Source of the DNA: Megaustenia siamemsis | Lineage: Eukaryota; Mollusca; Gastropoda; Stylommatophora; Ariophantidae | Length of the DNA stretch: 64,000 nt | Direction: 5' to 3' | Assembly (NCBI GenBank): GCA_032433765.1 | Contig: JAVIAB010000160.1 | Span: 16,259,400 to 16,323,399 of the forward strand | Part shown: piece by piece, positions 1-13,300 of the stretch | Layout: each line of letters opens with the position of its first letter | How positions within the stretch are numbered: position 1 is the stretch's first letter | Made by a program: the position numbers and the translations under genes | The notes under the pieces: generated by a model | Databases searched by the model: none | Told to the model about the DNA's origin: nothing | What the model saw: only the letters and a program-made list of their open reading frames with translations

Positions 1-669
1 ACAATTGTGCCTCTATCACTCACTTTCTGATCGACCATACAGGAAAGTTCTTCCCAGTCTGGCTGAATTCGGCTCATTACTTCAACTCAAATAACTGTCT
101 TGAGTCTACGCTGGAGCCGTAGTTCTACACATTGAACAACTCACATTATCAACATGGTCAACTCTTGGTTTGACAATACTCACTGGAACAAAATAACATT
201 AAACACTGCTTCATGCTTGGTACCTGCCTCCCGATAACATTGCTCTCTGGTTAGCTGCAAGAGCATAATCTATTTTCAACACTTAACTGACACTTATAAA
301 CATTGTCTATCTCTGGCTCGACATAACTATTCTGAGTTTCACTTCTCATCTCCTCTACTTTCCCTGTATTTTTTGCCTATATCTTTTCCCTCTAGCCAAT
401 CATAAATCTTCTGGCATTCTTCCCCTTCTCTGATTGACTCTCACTTATTCATGAGAAATGTGATGTTTTTATCTGAGTTAAACTCCCACCACCTTTCTGT
501 GGCTTCTTCTATTGCTCACTGCTACATTGTTGTGGTATTCTCAGTGCCTTCCTTTTGCATGACATCTTACATAACATTTAAATGATAATACAATTTTTTT
601 TTTCCCCATAACTTTGATAATATGTAAGGAAAATAAGTCATTTTTGTATGCAACTTCTATAAAGCTTAG
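1..669. other. AT-rich non-coding DNA, upstream PIGB intron
   Basis: No exon-like reading frame similar to the part of PIGB preceding the 1265 exon was found here, so this is most likely intron. The first 560 bases are pyrimidine-rich. No mobile element was recognised. Confidence 0.5.
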
Positions 670-945
670 AAAATTAGTTATTTTTCTGTATTACTTTCAT
701 AATGCGTAAGGAAATTAGTTATCTTTCTGTATTACTTTCATAATGCATAAGGAAATTAGTTATCTTTCTGTATTACTTTCATAATGCGTAAGGAAATTAG
801 TTATCTTTCTGTATTACTTTCATAATGCGTAAGGAAATTAGTTATCTTTCTGTATTACTTTCATAATGCGTATGGAAATTATTTATCTTTTCTGTATTAC
901 TTTCATAATGCGTAAGGAAATTAATCTTTTCTGTATTACTTCCAT
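670..945. repeat. 41-bp minisatellite, about 6-7 copies
   Basis: A 41-bp unit containing CTGTATTACTTTCATAATGC followed by GTAAGGAAATTAGTT is repeated head to tail with few changes; the last copies are slightly shortened. Each unit contains GCGTAAG, which resembles a 5' splice site. It lies in the PIGB intron upstream of the first visible exon. Confidence 0.9.
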
Positions 946-1264
946 GGCTTTTAACACATTCCATATCGTGCCACAAAAACTAGCTCTGGTTATCGTGATG
1001 TTGAACCCTGGAGCCAGTTTTTGTGAGTTTTTACAGAAGTTTCAGCAATTATTTCCACTTAAAACTCGTAATTTTCTGTTTTAACCACTTTTCTGACTTC
1101 CTGAGCAGATAGCCCAATAAACCATGTATTTTAGATCAATTTTTGCTTATTTTGTTGCTGATATAAAAAATTTGCCCAGCCAAGTATAAGTTTTGACCAT
1201 TGATTTATGTGTTAGTGTGTTAGGTGCACATATTATGGTTTATGCTTTTATTACTCTTCCACAG

Positions 1265-1374
1265 TTGCTGTCATGGTTCACAATGTATTGCTGTACACGT
1301 ACCCTAAGCAACTCTCTTGAGACTGTACTTGTGACTTCTGCTCTGAGTTACTTTCCTTGGCCAGATTACTCTGC
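1265..1374 (+). CDS. PIGB: PIGB exon (first visible)
   Basis: The acceptor is TTACTCTTCCACAG and the donor is GC followed by GTAAGT. It starts in phase 0 and leaves two bases (GC). It encodes [20 protein letters not shown] and onward to PWPDYS, matching the conserved SWFTWYCCTRT block of PIGB. Confidence 0.92.
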
Positions 1375-4300
1375 GTAAGTTTATTTCAGTTGGTCCTTAC
1401 ACATGAAAATACAACCTGCTAGATATACATTAGGCTGTTTAGTAAAAATGTAAAATCTATTTTGTCTGTGAGACATAGTCTGTGACAAGTGGGACTTTCC
1501 TTGCAAACAGCAGACCTCATTAATAGTTATCTCTGCATATTGTTTGTTAAATGGTTTAAGGTTTCTGCAAATAGACTTATGTAAAGACAAAAGACATCTA
1601 ATAAATAACCCTAGATTAGGATTCATATTACCTTGGCTCACATTGTCACGATTCTGTAGTAAAAATTACTACCAGTTAAATGTAGCAGTTTGAGTTTTGA
1701 AAATCAAACTTTCTTTGAACTTTTTGTATACATCAGTGTGTTTACACAAGATGAGAAATGAGGATCGGATATGGTAATGATTTCCTGATTTATAGTCAAT
1801 TGTTAGCCTGAAACATAATCACATGTCATTCCAATCCTAGAACAAGATCCTGCTCCAACTAATCTTGGTGCCCCTAGAAACAGACAAACGAGTCTGTGCA
1901 AGAGATTAGGAGCTAAGTAGGAAGGCATTCTTGTATGTGACATGCTAAAGTTGGATGTGTTGAGTTGAAAGGTGCAAATATCACAGTTTGCTTTAAATCT
2001 CATACACCTAAGCTCACTTTTAATGTCTTTTTCTAGGCAGAAAAGGCTGTGTGTTTTCTTTAGTTGCTGGATGAATACATGAAAGAATGTAAACAAAAAA
2101 TGTAGAGATGATTGTTGATATCACAAGGAAAAGAGAAACAGCACTGAAGCCATTTAATATGTGGTAGAAGACATTGAGAACAATTGAAACATTGCTAAGT
2201 TTGGCTCATGACATACCTGATTGTAAATAGTCTATGGCTAAATTTATTCTCTTGGTGGCCATTGGTAATCTTGGTAAACCATATTTGGCATAGATTACAG
2301 TATGCAGTGGGAGCCGCGATAGCTCAGTGGTTAGTGAACTGGACTACTACGGACAAGGGGTAGGGTTCGATCCCAACCGACGGCTCCGGGTTCACCCAGC
2401 CTTAAATGGGTACCGGATTTTTTCTGGGAAAGTAAAGCAGCACGGGCGTAATACCGACCACATTACCCCAAAAATCATGTGCTGAAGGTCTGTAAAATAT
2501 AGGGTCACTAACACCATATTTCCCTATACGCCATTTGGCGTGACGGGGGGTACTTTACTTTTTTTTTACAGTATGCAGTAACTAATGAGTTAATGGGAAA
2601 GCAACAAATTAACAATGATTTTGTGCTATGGTTGTTGGTCTTAGTTCCAAGAAGGTGATGTGGCCAGTGCAATGAATTTCCTTGATATCCTGAACTCTGC
2701 TGTATAAGTTTTTCTATCTTAGATTACCTCTGTTAACAGACTCAGCGAAGGTGGGGCTCACAGCTGATGGCTTACACCAGGATCGGTGAACCAGAACCAT
2801 CCAGACCTTGCTCCACCTCTCTGCGGTGCCTCTAGTAACAGACTAACCTGTCTAGTCTAGCCAAGATCGTAGGGATTGAAGAGGAAGACAACCCAGTTCT
2901 GAAAAATGTCATGCTGAAGTCGGATGTGTTGGGCAGAAAGGCATAAATATCACAGTTATACTGCATACCGCAAACCACAACATATCGCAGACCTGCCCAC
3001 TTAAGGGCGAATGATGAAGAGGTATACTCCTTTAGACACCAGGTGAACGCAAGCCAGCAACAGACCCAGCAAGTACATGAGCTTGAGCTCAATCAGGAGA
3101 TCAATAAAGGGATTAGTTGTTGAGAGAGAGAGAGTTAACAATGTTGACAAGAATCTTTGAAGTTCTCTGTAAGCTCATTGTGTAGTTTCTGATAAAATAA
3201 TGAAAGAGTTGTAATAGGGCACTTGTGATCTGTCTTCTATCTCTTTTATAATGCTGTGATGTTGAGTTGGTTTTCTATTAGACCTAATAAGGTGATTGAG
3301 TTTTCTCTTAGACCTAATAAGGTGATTGAGTTTTCTCTTAGACCTAATAAGGTGATTGAGTTTTCTCTTAGACCTAAGAAGGAGATTGAGTTTTCTCTTA
3401 GACCTAAGAAGGAGATTGAGTTTTCTCTTAGACCTAAGGAGATCAAGTTGTTTTTCTCTTAGACCTAAGGAGATTGAGTTTTCTCTTAGACCTAAGAAGG
3501 AGATTGAGTTTTCTCTTAGACCTAAGGAGATCAAGTTGTTTTTCTCTTAGACCTAAGGAGATTGAGTTTTCTCTTAGACCTAAGAAGGAGATTGAGTTTT
3601 CTCTTAGACCTAAGAAGGAGATTGAGTTTTCTCTTAGACCTAAGAAGGAGATTGAGTTTTCTCTTAGACCTAAGGAGATCAAGTTGTTTTACTCTTAGAC
3701 CTAAGGAGATTGAGTTTTCTCTTAGACCTAAGAAGGAGATTGAGTTTTCTCTTAGACCTAATAAGGTGATTGAGTTTTCTCTTAGACCTAAGAAGGTGAT
3801 TGAGTTTTCTCTTAGACCTAAGAAGGAGATTGAGTTTTCTCTTAGACCTAAGAAGGAGATTGAGTTTTCTCTTAGACCTAAGGAGATCAAGTTGTTTTTC
3901 TCTTAGACCTAAGAAGATGGTGTAGTGGTGGGTTATGATAACTTTTTTTTTATTCTCAAGTTCTGCTGTTTGAAGTTGAAACTGGTTACTGCAATACTAA
4001 GTCTTCTTATTCAACTGTCCATCCTATAGGTACTGCAAAATACTAGGTCTTCTATATCAACTGTCCATCCTATAGGTACTGCAATACTAGGTCTTCTATA
4101 TCAACTGTTCATCCTATAGGTACTGCAATACTAGGTCTTCTATATCAACTGTCCATCCTATAGGTACTGCAATACTAGGTCTTCTATATCAACTGTCCAT
4201 CCTATAGGTACTGCAATACTAGGTCTTCTATATCAACTGTCCATCCTATAGGTACTGCAATACTAGGTCTTCTATATCAACTGTCCATCCTATAGGTACT

Positions 4301-7300
4301 GCAAAATACTAGGTCTCCTATATCAGTAGACCTCATCACTGTGGGAATAAATAGTCTGGTTAAAGTGATAGGTATCAAATAACACATACAGATACGTGTT
4401 AAACAAGAGGACTATGATCCACAAAGTAAACATACTGAAAATGTTGAGGTAAACTTTTGACAAAATGTAAAATAGATGGATCAATAGAAATACCCATGAG
4501 TAGATTTGATTTAATATTCTTTTTTTCTTTTTGTATCAGACATAATAAGTGATGTTATTGCCAGGAAATATTTTTTTAAAGAAATGTTACAAGACAGGTA
4601 TTTAACTGTTTTGTGATATAGACAGAGCTTATGTTACAAGAAGATAATTTCTGGCTGCAGGGAGTCTCCTTATTTGAGCATTTTCCCATTAAGTGGGTGT
4701 GGATGTGTTGAGTCACTAGTCTACGGTATACCTGCGATATCTGCACCTTTCAGCCTGACACATCCGTCTGGGATGGATCAGTAGATTTGCTTAAAAATTG
4801 TTTGCCCAGACAGTGGTCATTTTTGGCCTACTTTTTTCGACTTCAACTGCCTAGGGCTTTTTAATGTGTGCGAGTGCATATAGGACCTCCTGTTTTTCGC
4901 TGTTTACCAAGAAGGCTAGATATTTGGATTTCACTTCCTGGAAAATAGGGAGGGTAAGGACAGAAAGAAACCACAGGTTTGACTTTTGAAAAATTTCCCC
5001 AGGTGGTGGGAATCGAACCTGGATCTTCCTGTCTGACAAAGTTTGATTTAGCTTAAGGCATCACAAAGTCGAAATCCTGCCTTGGGTGTATGTTTTCAGC
5101 GAGTTGCTCACCATTTTCTAAAGAAACTTGTAATATCAAATGTCTATAAACATAGTAATTAGGCCCATTCTATGAATCAATATTCAACTGGTAAACTCAT
5201 CTGGTGCACTTTTCTTTTAGTTTTGGGAAGATCTAACAACTTTTCAGTGCCATGAGATGTTAAACAGGTCTCTCATTATACTTTACCACAAGTTTCCTAC
5301 CTGAAAGCGTTTTTTAATCTCAACAAGAGTATATGCCTACTATTATTGTCTCTCTTATCAGTGTTATTTTGAGTATCTCAAAGTTCACCTCTTTTAAATG
5401 TTTCTGTTATTTCTGATCTGATTGCTTTGTGATTTTTGGGTCATTTTTTCTAATCATGTATACCCAACACAGGAACCACCTTCTCTTCCTGGTTATAGAT
5501 AAGATTTTTAGTTGAATTGCCATTTCTCTTATTTCTGAGCCGGTATGAATTTATTCCTTAAACTATTTTCCCTAGTCATTTGTTTTCATGTGCATCTTGT
5601 ATATTCTCCATTTCTTTCATTTTCCAGTTCTAATTTGCATAAGCAGTGATGGATAATACATTTGAGTTGATTAACTTATGTTTGTTTTTGTGCTTCTTTT
5701 GTAGATATGAAACTTTTTAATTTCAGGAAACCAAAAGATGTCTATAAATTCCTGACATTGGCAGCACTGTCAGTTGTTGTTCGACCCACAGCTGCCGTTC
5801 TTTGGATTCTTTTATGCACCTGGCATCTGCAGCGTTTGTATGGCTCTGCAGCTTTCTCTGGTGCTGTGAATGCGTATCTGTTTATTGGGTACGATTTACT
5901 TACCATTATTACACCATCTCACTTTCTTTATTTTTTTTTTTTAATTATATATTTCTAGATACAAGAATTTTCCCCCATTACAAAGATATCTGTGGTCATA
6001 TGTTGACCATGTAATGAGAAGAGACAAAAAAAGTCTCAAAGAAAGCTCCTAAACGGAAAGCAGAACGAAAAAGAGGCTAACCTAGATAAAGACTAAAAAG
6101 AACTTTGAGGTGAGAGGCAACAACATCAGGTATCAGTGCCCTCTTTGAGATTGAGCAGCTCACTCAGAACAAGGACATATTGTGAGATACTATGTAGCCC
6201 TGTGCAAGGTCAGACATATAGAGTCTAGAATCTGTGCCCTATGTGTTATCTTTGGCTTGAAAGAACAATAGATAAATTGGCATTTGTTTAGTTTTGTTCT
6301 ATATACATCGACTCATCTAGTTGGAAGACATTTCTTCTGCTAGTAGTAATACTTTATCCTGTATAGCTTTTAAGATTATTGGTCAGTATATGCAAGCTGG
6401 AGCAAGACACTTGTCAACACCAGGGTTGAAAGTAATCAGCAACTCATATCTGACTACTTGTGCCTGGATTGAATCAGATCTTACTCCATATCTTTGTGGT
6501 GTCCCTGGTTAAAGATTAACCAGTCTGGCCCAATCGGTAGGGAATCAGAGGAAATGCAAGTCAGTGCTCATAATTTCAGTGCTGAATCTGCATATTTTGG
6601 ATTAATGTAAATCCAGCAGCTTATTAACCACAACACATCCACACCTAAAACACAGTCCATGCCCACAACACATCAACACCTAAAACACAGTCCATGCCCA
6701 CAACACATCCACACCTAAAACACAGTCCATGCCCACAACACATCAACACCTAAAACACAGTCCATGCCCACAACACATCAACACCTAAAACACAGTCCAT
6801 GCCCACAACACATCAACACCTAAAACACAGTCCATGTCCACAACACATCCACACCTAAAACACAGTCCATGCCCACAACACATCAACACCTAAAACACAG
6901 TCCATGCCCACAACACATCCACACCTAAAACACAGTCCATGCTCACAACACATCAACACCTAAAACACGTCCCCACTATGACATCCTCACCCACTTAATG
7001 ACATTTTAAAGGTGATTGAGGAAGAGGAATAATCATCAGGCAATTGCAGCAGCAGAAAAAGAATACACAAGCTCTGTAGCAAAAGGAAGAATGCCTGGAG
7101 AGTATCGTGGATGAAGGAAGAAAGCCTGGAGAATATAGTTAATGAAGGAACAAAGCCTGGAGAGTATAGTGGATGAAGGAAGAAAGCCTGGAGAGTATGG
7201 TGGATGAAGGAAGAAAGCCTGGAGAGTATGGTGGATGAAGGAAGAATGCCTGGAGAATATGGTGGATGATGGAAGAATGCCTGGAGAATATGGTGGATGA

Positions 7301-10300
7301 TGGAAGAATGTCTGGAGAATATGGTGGATGATGGAAGAATGTCTGGAGAATATGGTGGATGAAGGAAGAATGCCTGGAGAATATGGTGAATGAACGAAGA
7401 ATGTCTGGAGAATATGGTGGATAATGGAAGAATGCCTGGAGAATATGGTTAATGAAGGAAGAATGCCTGGAGAATATGGTTAATGAAGGAAGAATGCCTG
7501 GAGAATATGGTGGATTTTGGAAGAATGTCTGGAGAATATGGTGGATGTTGGAAGAATGCCTGGAGAATATGGTTAATGAAGGAAGAATGCCTGGAGAATA
7601 TGGTTAATGAAGGAAGAATGACTGGAGAATATGGTGGATGATGGAAGAATGCCTGGAGAATATGGTTAATGAAGGAAGAATGCCTGGAGAATATGGTTAA
7701 TGAAGGAAGAATGCCTGGAGAATATGGTGGATGTTGGAAGAATGTCTGGAGAATATGGTTAATGAAGGAAGAATGCCTGGAGAATATGGTTAATGAAGGA
7801 AGAATGCCTGGAGAATATGGTTAATGAAGGAAGAGTGCCTGGAGAATATGGTGGATGATGGAAGAATGTCTGGAGAATATGGTGGATGATGGAAGAATGT
7901 CTGGAGAATATGGTGGATGATGGAAGAATGTCTGGAGAATATGGTGGATGAAGGAAGAATGCCTGGAGAATATGGTGAATGAACGAAGAATGCCTGGAGA
8001 ATATGGTTAATGAAGAAAGAATGCCTGGAGAGTATGGTGGATGAAGGAAGAATGCCTGGAGAATATGGTGGATGATGGAAGAATGTCTGGAGAATATGGT
8101 GGATGAAGGAAGAATGCCTGGAGAATATGGTGGATGATGGACGAATGTCTGGAGAATATGGTGGATGAAGGAAGAATGCCTGGAGAATATGGTTAATGAA
8201 GGAAGAATGTCTGGAGAATATGGTGGATAATGGAAGAATGCCTGGAGAATATGGTTAATGAAGGAAGAATGCCTGGAGAATATGGTTAATGAAGGAAGAA
8301 TGCCTGGAGAATATGGTGGATTTTGGAAGAATGTCTGGAGAATATGGTGGATGTTGGAAGAATGCCTGGAGAATATGGTTAATGAAGGAAGAATGCCTGG
8401 AGAATATGGTTAATGAAGGAAGAATGACTGGAGAATATGGTGGATGATGGAAGAATGCCTGGAGAATATGGTTAATGAAGGAAGAATGCCTGGAGAATAT
8501 GGTTAATGAAGGAAGAATGCCTGGAGAATATGGTGGATGTTGGAAGAATGTCTGGAGAATATGGTTAATGAAGGAAGAATGCCTGGAGAATATGGTTAAT
8601 GAAGGAAGAATGCCTGGAGAATATGGTTAATGAAGGAAGAATGCCTGGAGAATATGGTGGATGATGGAAGAATGCCTGGAGAATATGGTTAATGAAGGAA
8701 GAATGCCTGGAGAATATGGTTAATGAAGGAAGAATGCCTGGAGAATATGGTGGATTTTGGAAGAATGTCTGGAGAATATGGTGGATGTTGGAAGAATGCC
8801 TGGAGAATATGGTTAATGAAGGAAGAATGCCTGGAGAATATGGTTAATGAAGGAAGAGTGCCTGGAGAATATGGTGGATGATGGAAGAATGCCTGGAGAA
8901 TATGGTTAATGAAGGAAGAATGCCTGGAGAATATGGTTAATGAAGGAAGAATGCCTGGAGAATATGGTGGATGTTGGAAGAATGTCTGGAGAATATGGTG
9001 GATGTTGGAAGAATGCCTGGAGAATATGGTGGATGAAGGAAGAATGCCTGGAGAATATGGTGGATGATGGAAGAATGCCTGGAGAATATGGTTAATGAAG
9101 GAAGAATGCCTGGAGAATATGGTGGATGTTGGAAGAATGCCTGGAGAATATGGTGGATGTTGGAAGAATGCCTGGAGAATATGGTGGATGATGGAATAAT
9201 GTCTGGAGAATATGGTGGATGATGGAAGAATGTCTGGAGAATATGGTGGATGATGGAAGAATGATTGTGTAGTAACTAACCATCCCTCTATCTTCCAGTA
9301 AAATAACTCATAACCTCACACATGAAAAGCCTCCTTACAAATGCAACAACATTAACAAAATTCTATTATAATTTCCAAATCAAAAATAAAAACCAGACTT
9401 AAACTATTCAACTCAAACGTATTATCAACACTTCCCTATGCATGGAAAGCCTGAAAACATCATAAGAGACTGAGAAAAAACTAAATACTTTTGAAGATAA
9501 ATTCCTAAGCAAAAAATCATGTACAATGGAATGAATTCAAGACTAATATTGAAATAAGAGATAAGATAAGATCAAACATCTCGCCCAGAATAGAGATTGG
9601 TGGAGGAAAACACTACAAGCCCTATGCAGCGTCTAATGGCACGGGAAGGATCAAGAATATAATTTCTATAATTTATGTCATTTTACTAAATTATTTTTCT
9701 ATATATACATTTATTTTTATGATTAATTTAGCAATTACCTTCTTTTTAAAAACAAATTTACTCGTTTTTTTTTACATTCATTATTTGTTACAGCATTATG
9801 TTTTTTGTTTTTTTTGGTCCGTCCTGCTTTTGACATCAAAATATGCAATTCGTATTTGGTTTCTTTTTAGAATTGACTTTAATCGGTAATCAGTTTTGGG
9901 TTCTTACTCTGAACAGTCCCTGGGCTGGAACTGGTACATGACTCATAAAGAAGAGTAGTGCTAGGGTGATTACAGGGAAGAAGGAAAGATAATGTTAACA
10001 TTCTTTCTTAAATTTGTTTGTTTTGTTATTCCACTTTTAGCAATGGCACTAAATTATCTTATCTTTGTAATTCCATTTTTAGCTTATGAAACAGATCTAT
10101 CTTATCTTTGTTATTCCATTTTTAGTTATGAAACATAATTATCTTATCTTTGTCATTCCACTTTTAGAAATGGCACAGAATTATCTTATCTATGTTACTC
10201 CACCATTAGCTGTGAAATATAATTATCTTATCTTTGTTAATCCACTTTTAGCTCGCTCTCATTCGGTGCTTCAGCTGTAGTTGATCGCATTTGGTATGGC

Positions 10301-13300
10301 AAGTGGACTATAGTTCAACTGAACTTCTTGTGGTTCAATGTCATAACTGGAGGGGCAAACATCTATGGCGTGCATCCATGGCACTGGTACTTTGTCCAAG
10401 GCTTCCCTGTTGTCATGGGAACACTCATTTTCCCTTTTGCTGTTGGAGCTTGGAGAGCAAAGAACACAACTCTTCTGTGGGTTTTGTTATGGTTTCTTGC
10501 CACTCACAGGTTAGCTTTCTTGTGTATGTGGGTGTTCTTACTTATATGATATAAATATATATGATATGATTATCATATGACATATAAATATGATATTTCT
10601 TATATAGTAAAGTGAAATAATGGTTTCCTACAATCCCTTTTACTCCATTTCTCTTTCTACTGGCCATAGATTGGATGATGAAAATAACTCAAAACAACAG
10701 AAATGGAATCCAGTGGTCACTGACCAAACAACTTGATGATTTAGACTTTGCTGATGACATAGTTCTTCTATCACACAGCCATCAACAGATGCAGAATAAA
10801 ATGAGCATACTTGATGAGAGATCACAACAGCTAGGACTGAAGATTAATAGAGATAAGACCAACATTATGAGAATTAATACAGTTGGCAATAACCAAATAA
10901 AACTAGGAGAAATACCTCTATTAGATGTGCAATCTTACATATATCTGGGCAGTAATATAGATAAAGAGGGAGGAACAGAAAATGATACCAAAATAAGGAT
11001 ATCAAAAACAAGAGGAGCTTTCATTGCACTGGGAAACATATATGGAAATCCAAAGAAATTAAGTTAAATACAAAATTAAAAATTTTCAACTCAAATGTTA
11101 AGGTGGTCCTATTATATGGCTGTGAAACATGGAGAACAACAAAATTGACAATCACGAAGATACAGACTTTCATTAAAGGATGCTTACGCAGAATAAAAAG
11201 GATGGAAATGGCAGGACAAAATCACTGACATAGAATTATGGAAATCTATCAGTCAAACACTAGTGGATAAAGAGATACAGCGAAGATGATGGCGCTGGAT
11301 AGGACACACACTACGGAAGCCAACTGAGAGTATTACACAACAGGCCCTTTTTTGGAATCCCCAGGGGAAAAGACAAAGAGGAAGACCAAGGAATTCTTGG
11401 AGAAGACAGATAGAAGCAGAGATGAAGATGATGGGGAAGACATGGAATGATCTTAAAAGAATGGCAAAAAACAGAACGACTTGGAAAGTGTTTGTTGAAG
11501 ACCTATGCTCCACTGGGAGCTAAAAAGGTAGAAGAGAGACAATCCCCTTTACGTTATGGTTATGGAAAGCCCCAGTATCACTGTAAACGAATTAAAATCC
11601 ATAATTGCTTAACCGCCCGTGCCATTGGCGGTTTGAAGATTAATATCTATCTCCCAAAAAAAGAAAGGTAGTTGCAGTCCCTGTCATATCAGTCTCACCA
11701 AAAGATATACGGTGAAACCACACAGAAAGTGAACACAGTCATCTGTTCCTTGTCATACAATATAATCATTCATTGTAAGTAATCTTTTACATGTATGGGA
11801 ATATGGTGTTAGTGACCATTTTGTCTCATGACCATAGCACATATTTGAGGGATGTGGTTGGTATCTCTCAATAGCAACAAAGCTAAAAGTTGTCAGCAAC
11901 TCATAGCTAATGCTTGTACCAGGATCGGTGAACCAGATCTGTCCAAATCCTACTCCACCCTCCATCTCTTTGTGGTGCCCCTAATAAACAGAATCACCAT
12001 CATAGTCAGGTCATGTGAGTAGGAATCGAGAGGGAAGGCAACCCAGTTCTCAAAAATGCCTTACTGAAGTCAGATGTTAGGCTGAAAGGCACAGTTATCA
12101 CATTTCTACTGCAAACCACAACACAACACATTTATACCCACTTAATGTCCTTTTAAAGGCATATGATGGAAAGGTATCAAGATTATTTTTGCCATTGGGT
12201 GAATGTAAATGAAACGATTTCAGTCCACCATTACTTCCCAGAGAAATCTATGGTACTCATTTTTAGGGGCTGGGTGAGCTGCAGAGCCTTGTCATTGTGT
12301 AAAAAAAATCTGACACTTCTGAGAATTGAACCCCGACTCTTCTGATCAAGAAGTGAGCACACTAATCACTCGGCCATCAATCTCATATTCTTGAATCTTC
12401 CAGTGCAGTTGAGATGGCTCATAAGGCTTGTAGAGTCTTCCACAAATTGTCTCTATTCTGGGCTGTTCGATTATAGAGAGTGAGTCTATGCCAACCAACC
12501 TTGCCACTTTTGTTAGAGTTCATTTCGTTGTTTCATGAGGTCGTCCTCTTTTCCTCTGGCCTGATGTTTCCCATTTGAGAGCCTGCTTAGTAATTCTCTG
12601 GTCGTTTCTTCTAAATTCACGGCCGACATATGTTCATCTTCTTTTCTTAATAAAAGATGAGATAATTTCTTATATCGGTTAGTTTTAATTTGCTGGACAT
12701 CTCGCACAGGACAGAGACAAATATAGAGTAGCTTTTGTGGGAGCCAAGTTCAAACAGAGACAAGCTACATGATGATGATAATCATGCTCTCACAAGTTAC
12801 ATAAGTGACTGTACACGTGTAATATGGCATGGAATGAGTAGGAATTAGTTTATATTATATGTAAAGGTAAATTATGAGACTAGAATCAGCATCTTAGCAT
12901 GTGAGTTTTCACCCATATGTGCTTGGTGCCTATCCAGAAGTGTTCAGAGACTTCTGGATAATGTTGCTTCAAGCATTGAAACTCATGATTTGAGGCAGCA
13001 TTCTTCATTTTCCCAGGGTACTCATTTCTGTTTGTGGCTGGGTCGACTGCTGGGGTATGTTTTTTTCCAACCATGATCACAACTCACACAGCTTCCAGTG
13101 GGAATCGAACACGGGTCGTCTGAACGTTGGCAGCCCAGTCGGATGGTTTTCCCAATTAGGCTACATACTAGTTTGTTAATACATACATATGTACGTACAC
13201 ACATACGTACACTCGCCAGCCATATTTTTTAATTCAGCACATTCATAGAAGTGACTAATAACAACCTCATGTCCAGAGAAAGATTGATATCTCCCCTATA

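Noticed and set aside
2309..2387. tRNA gene suggested by A box, B box and a 7-bp acceptor stem
   Set aside because: The same head is followed by the same body in six places with target-site duplications, so it is a SINE head; the anticodon and T arms are not well formed.
5707..5726. Alternative start of the PIGB exon at ATG 5707
   Set aside because: The frame upstream of 5727 is intron; TTTAATTTCAG followed by phase-matched sequence continues the 1374 exon exactly.
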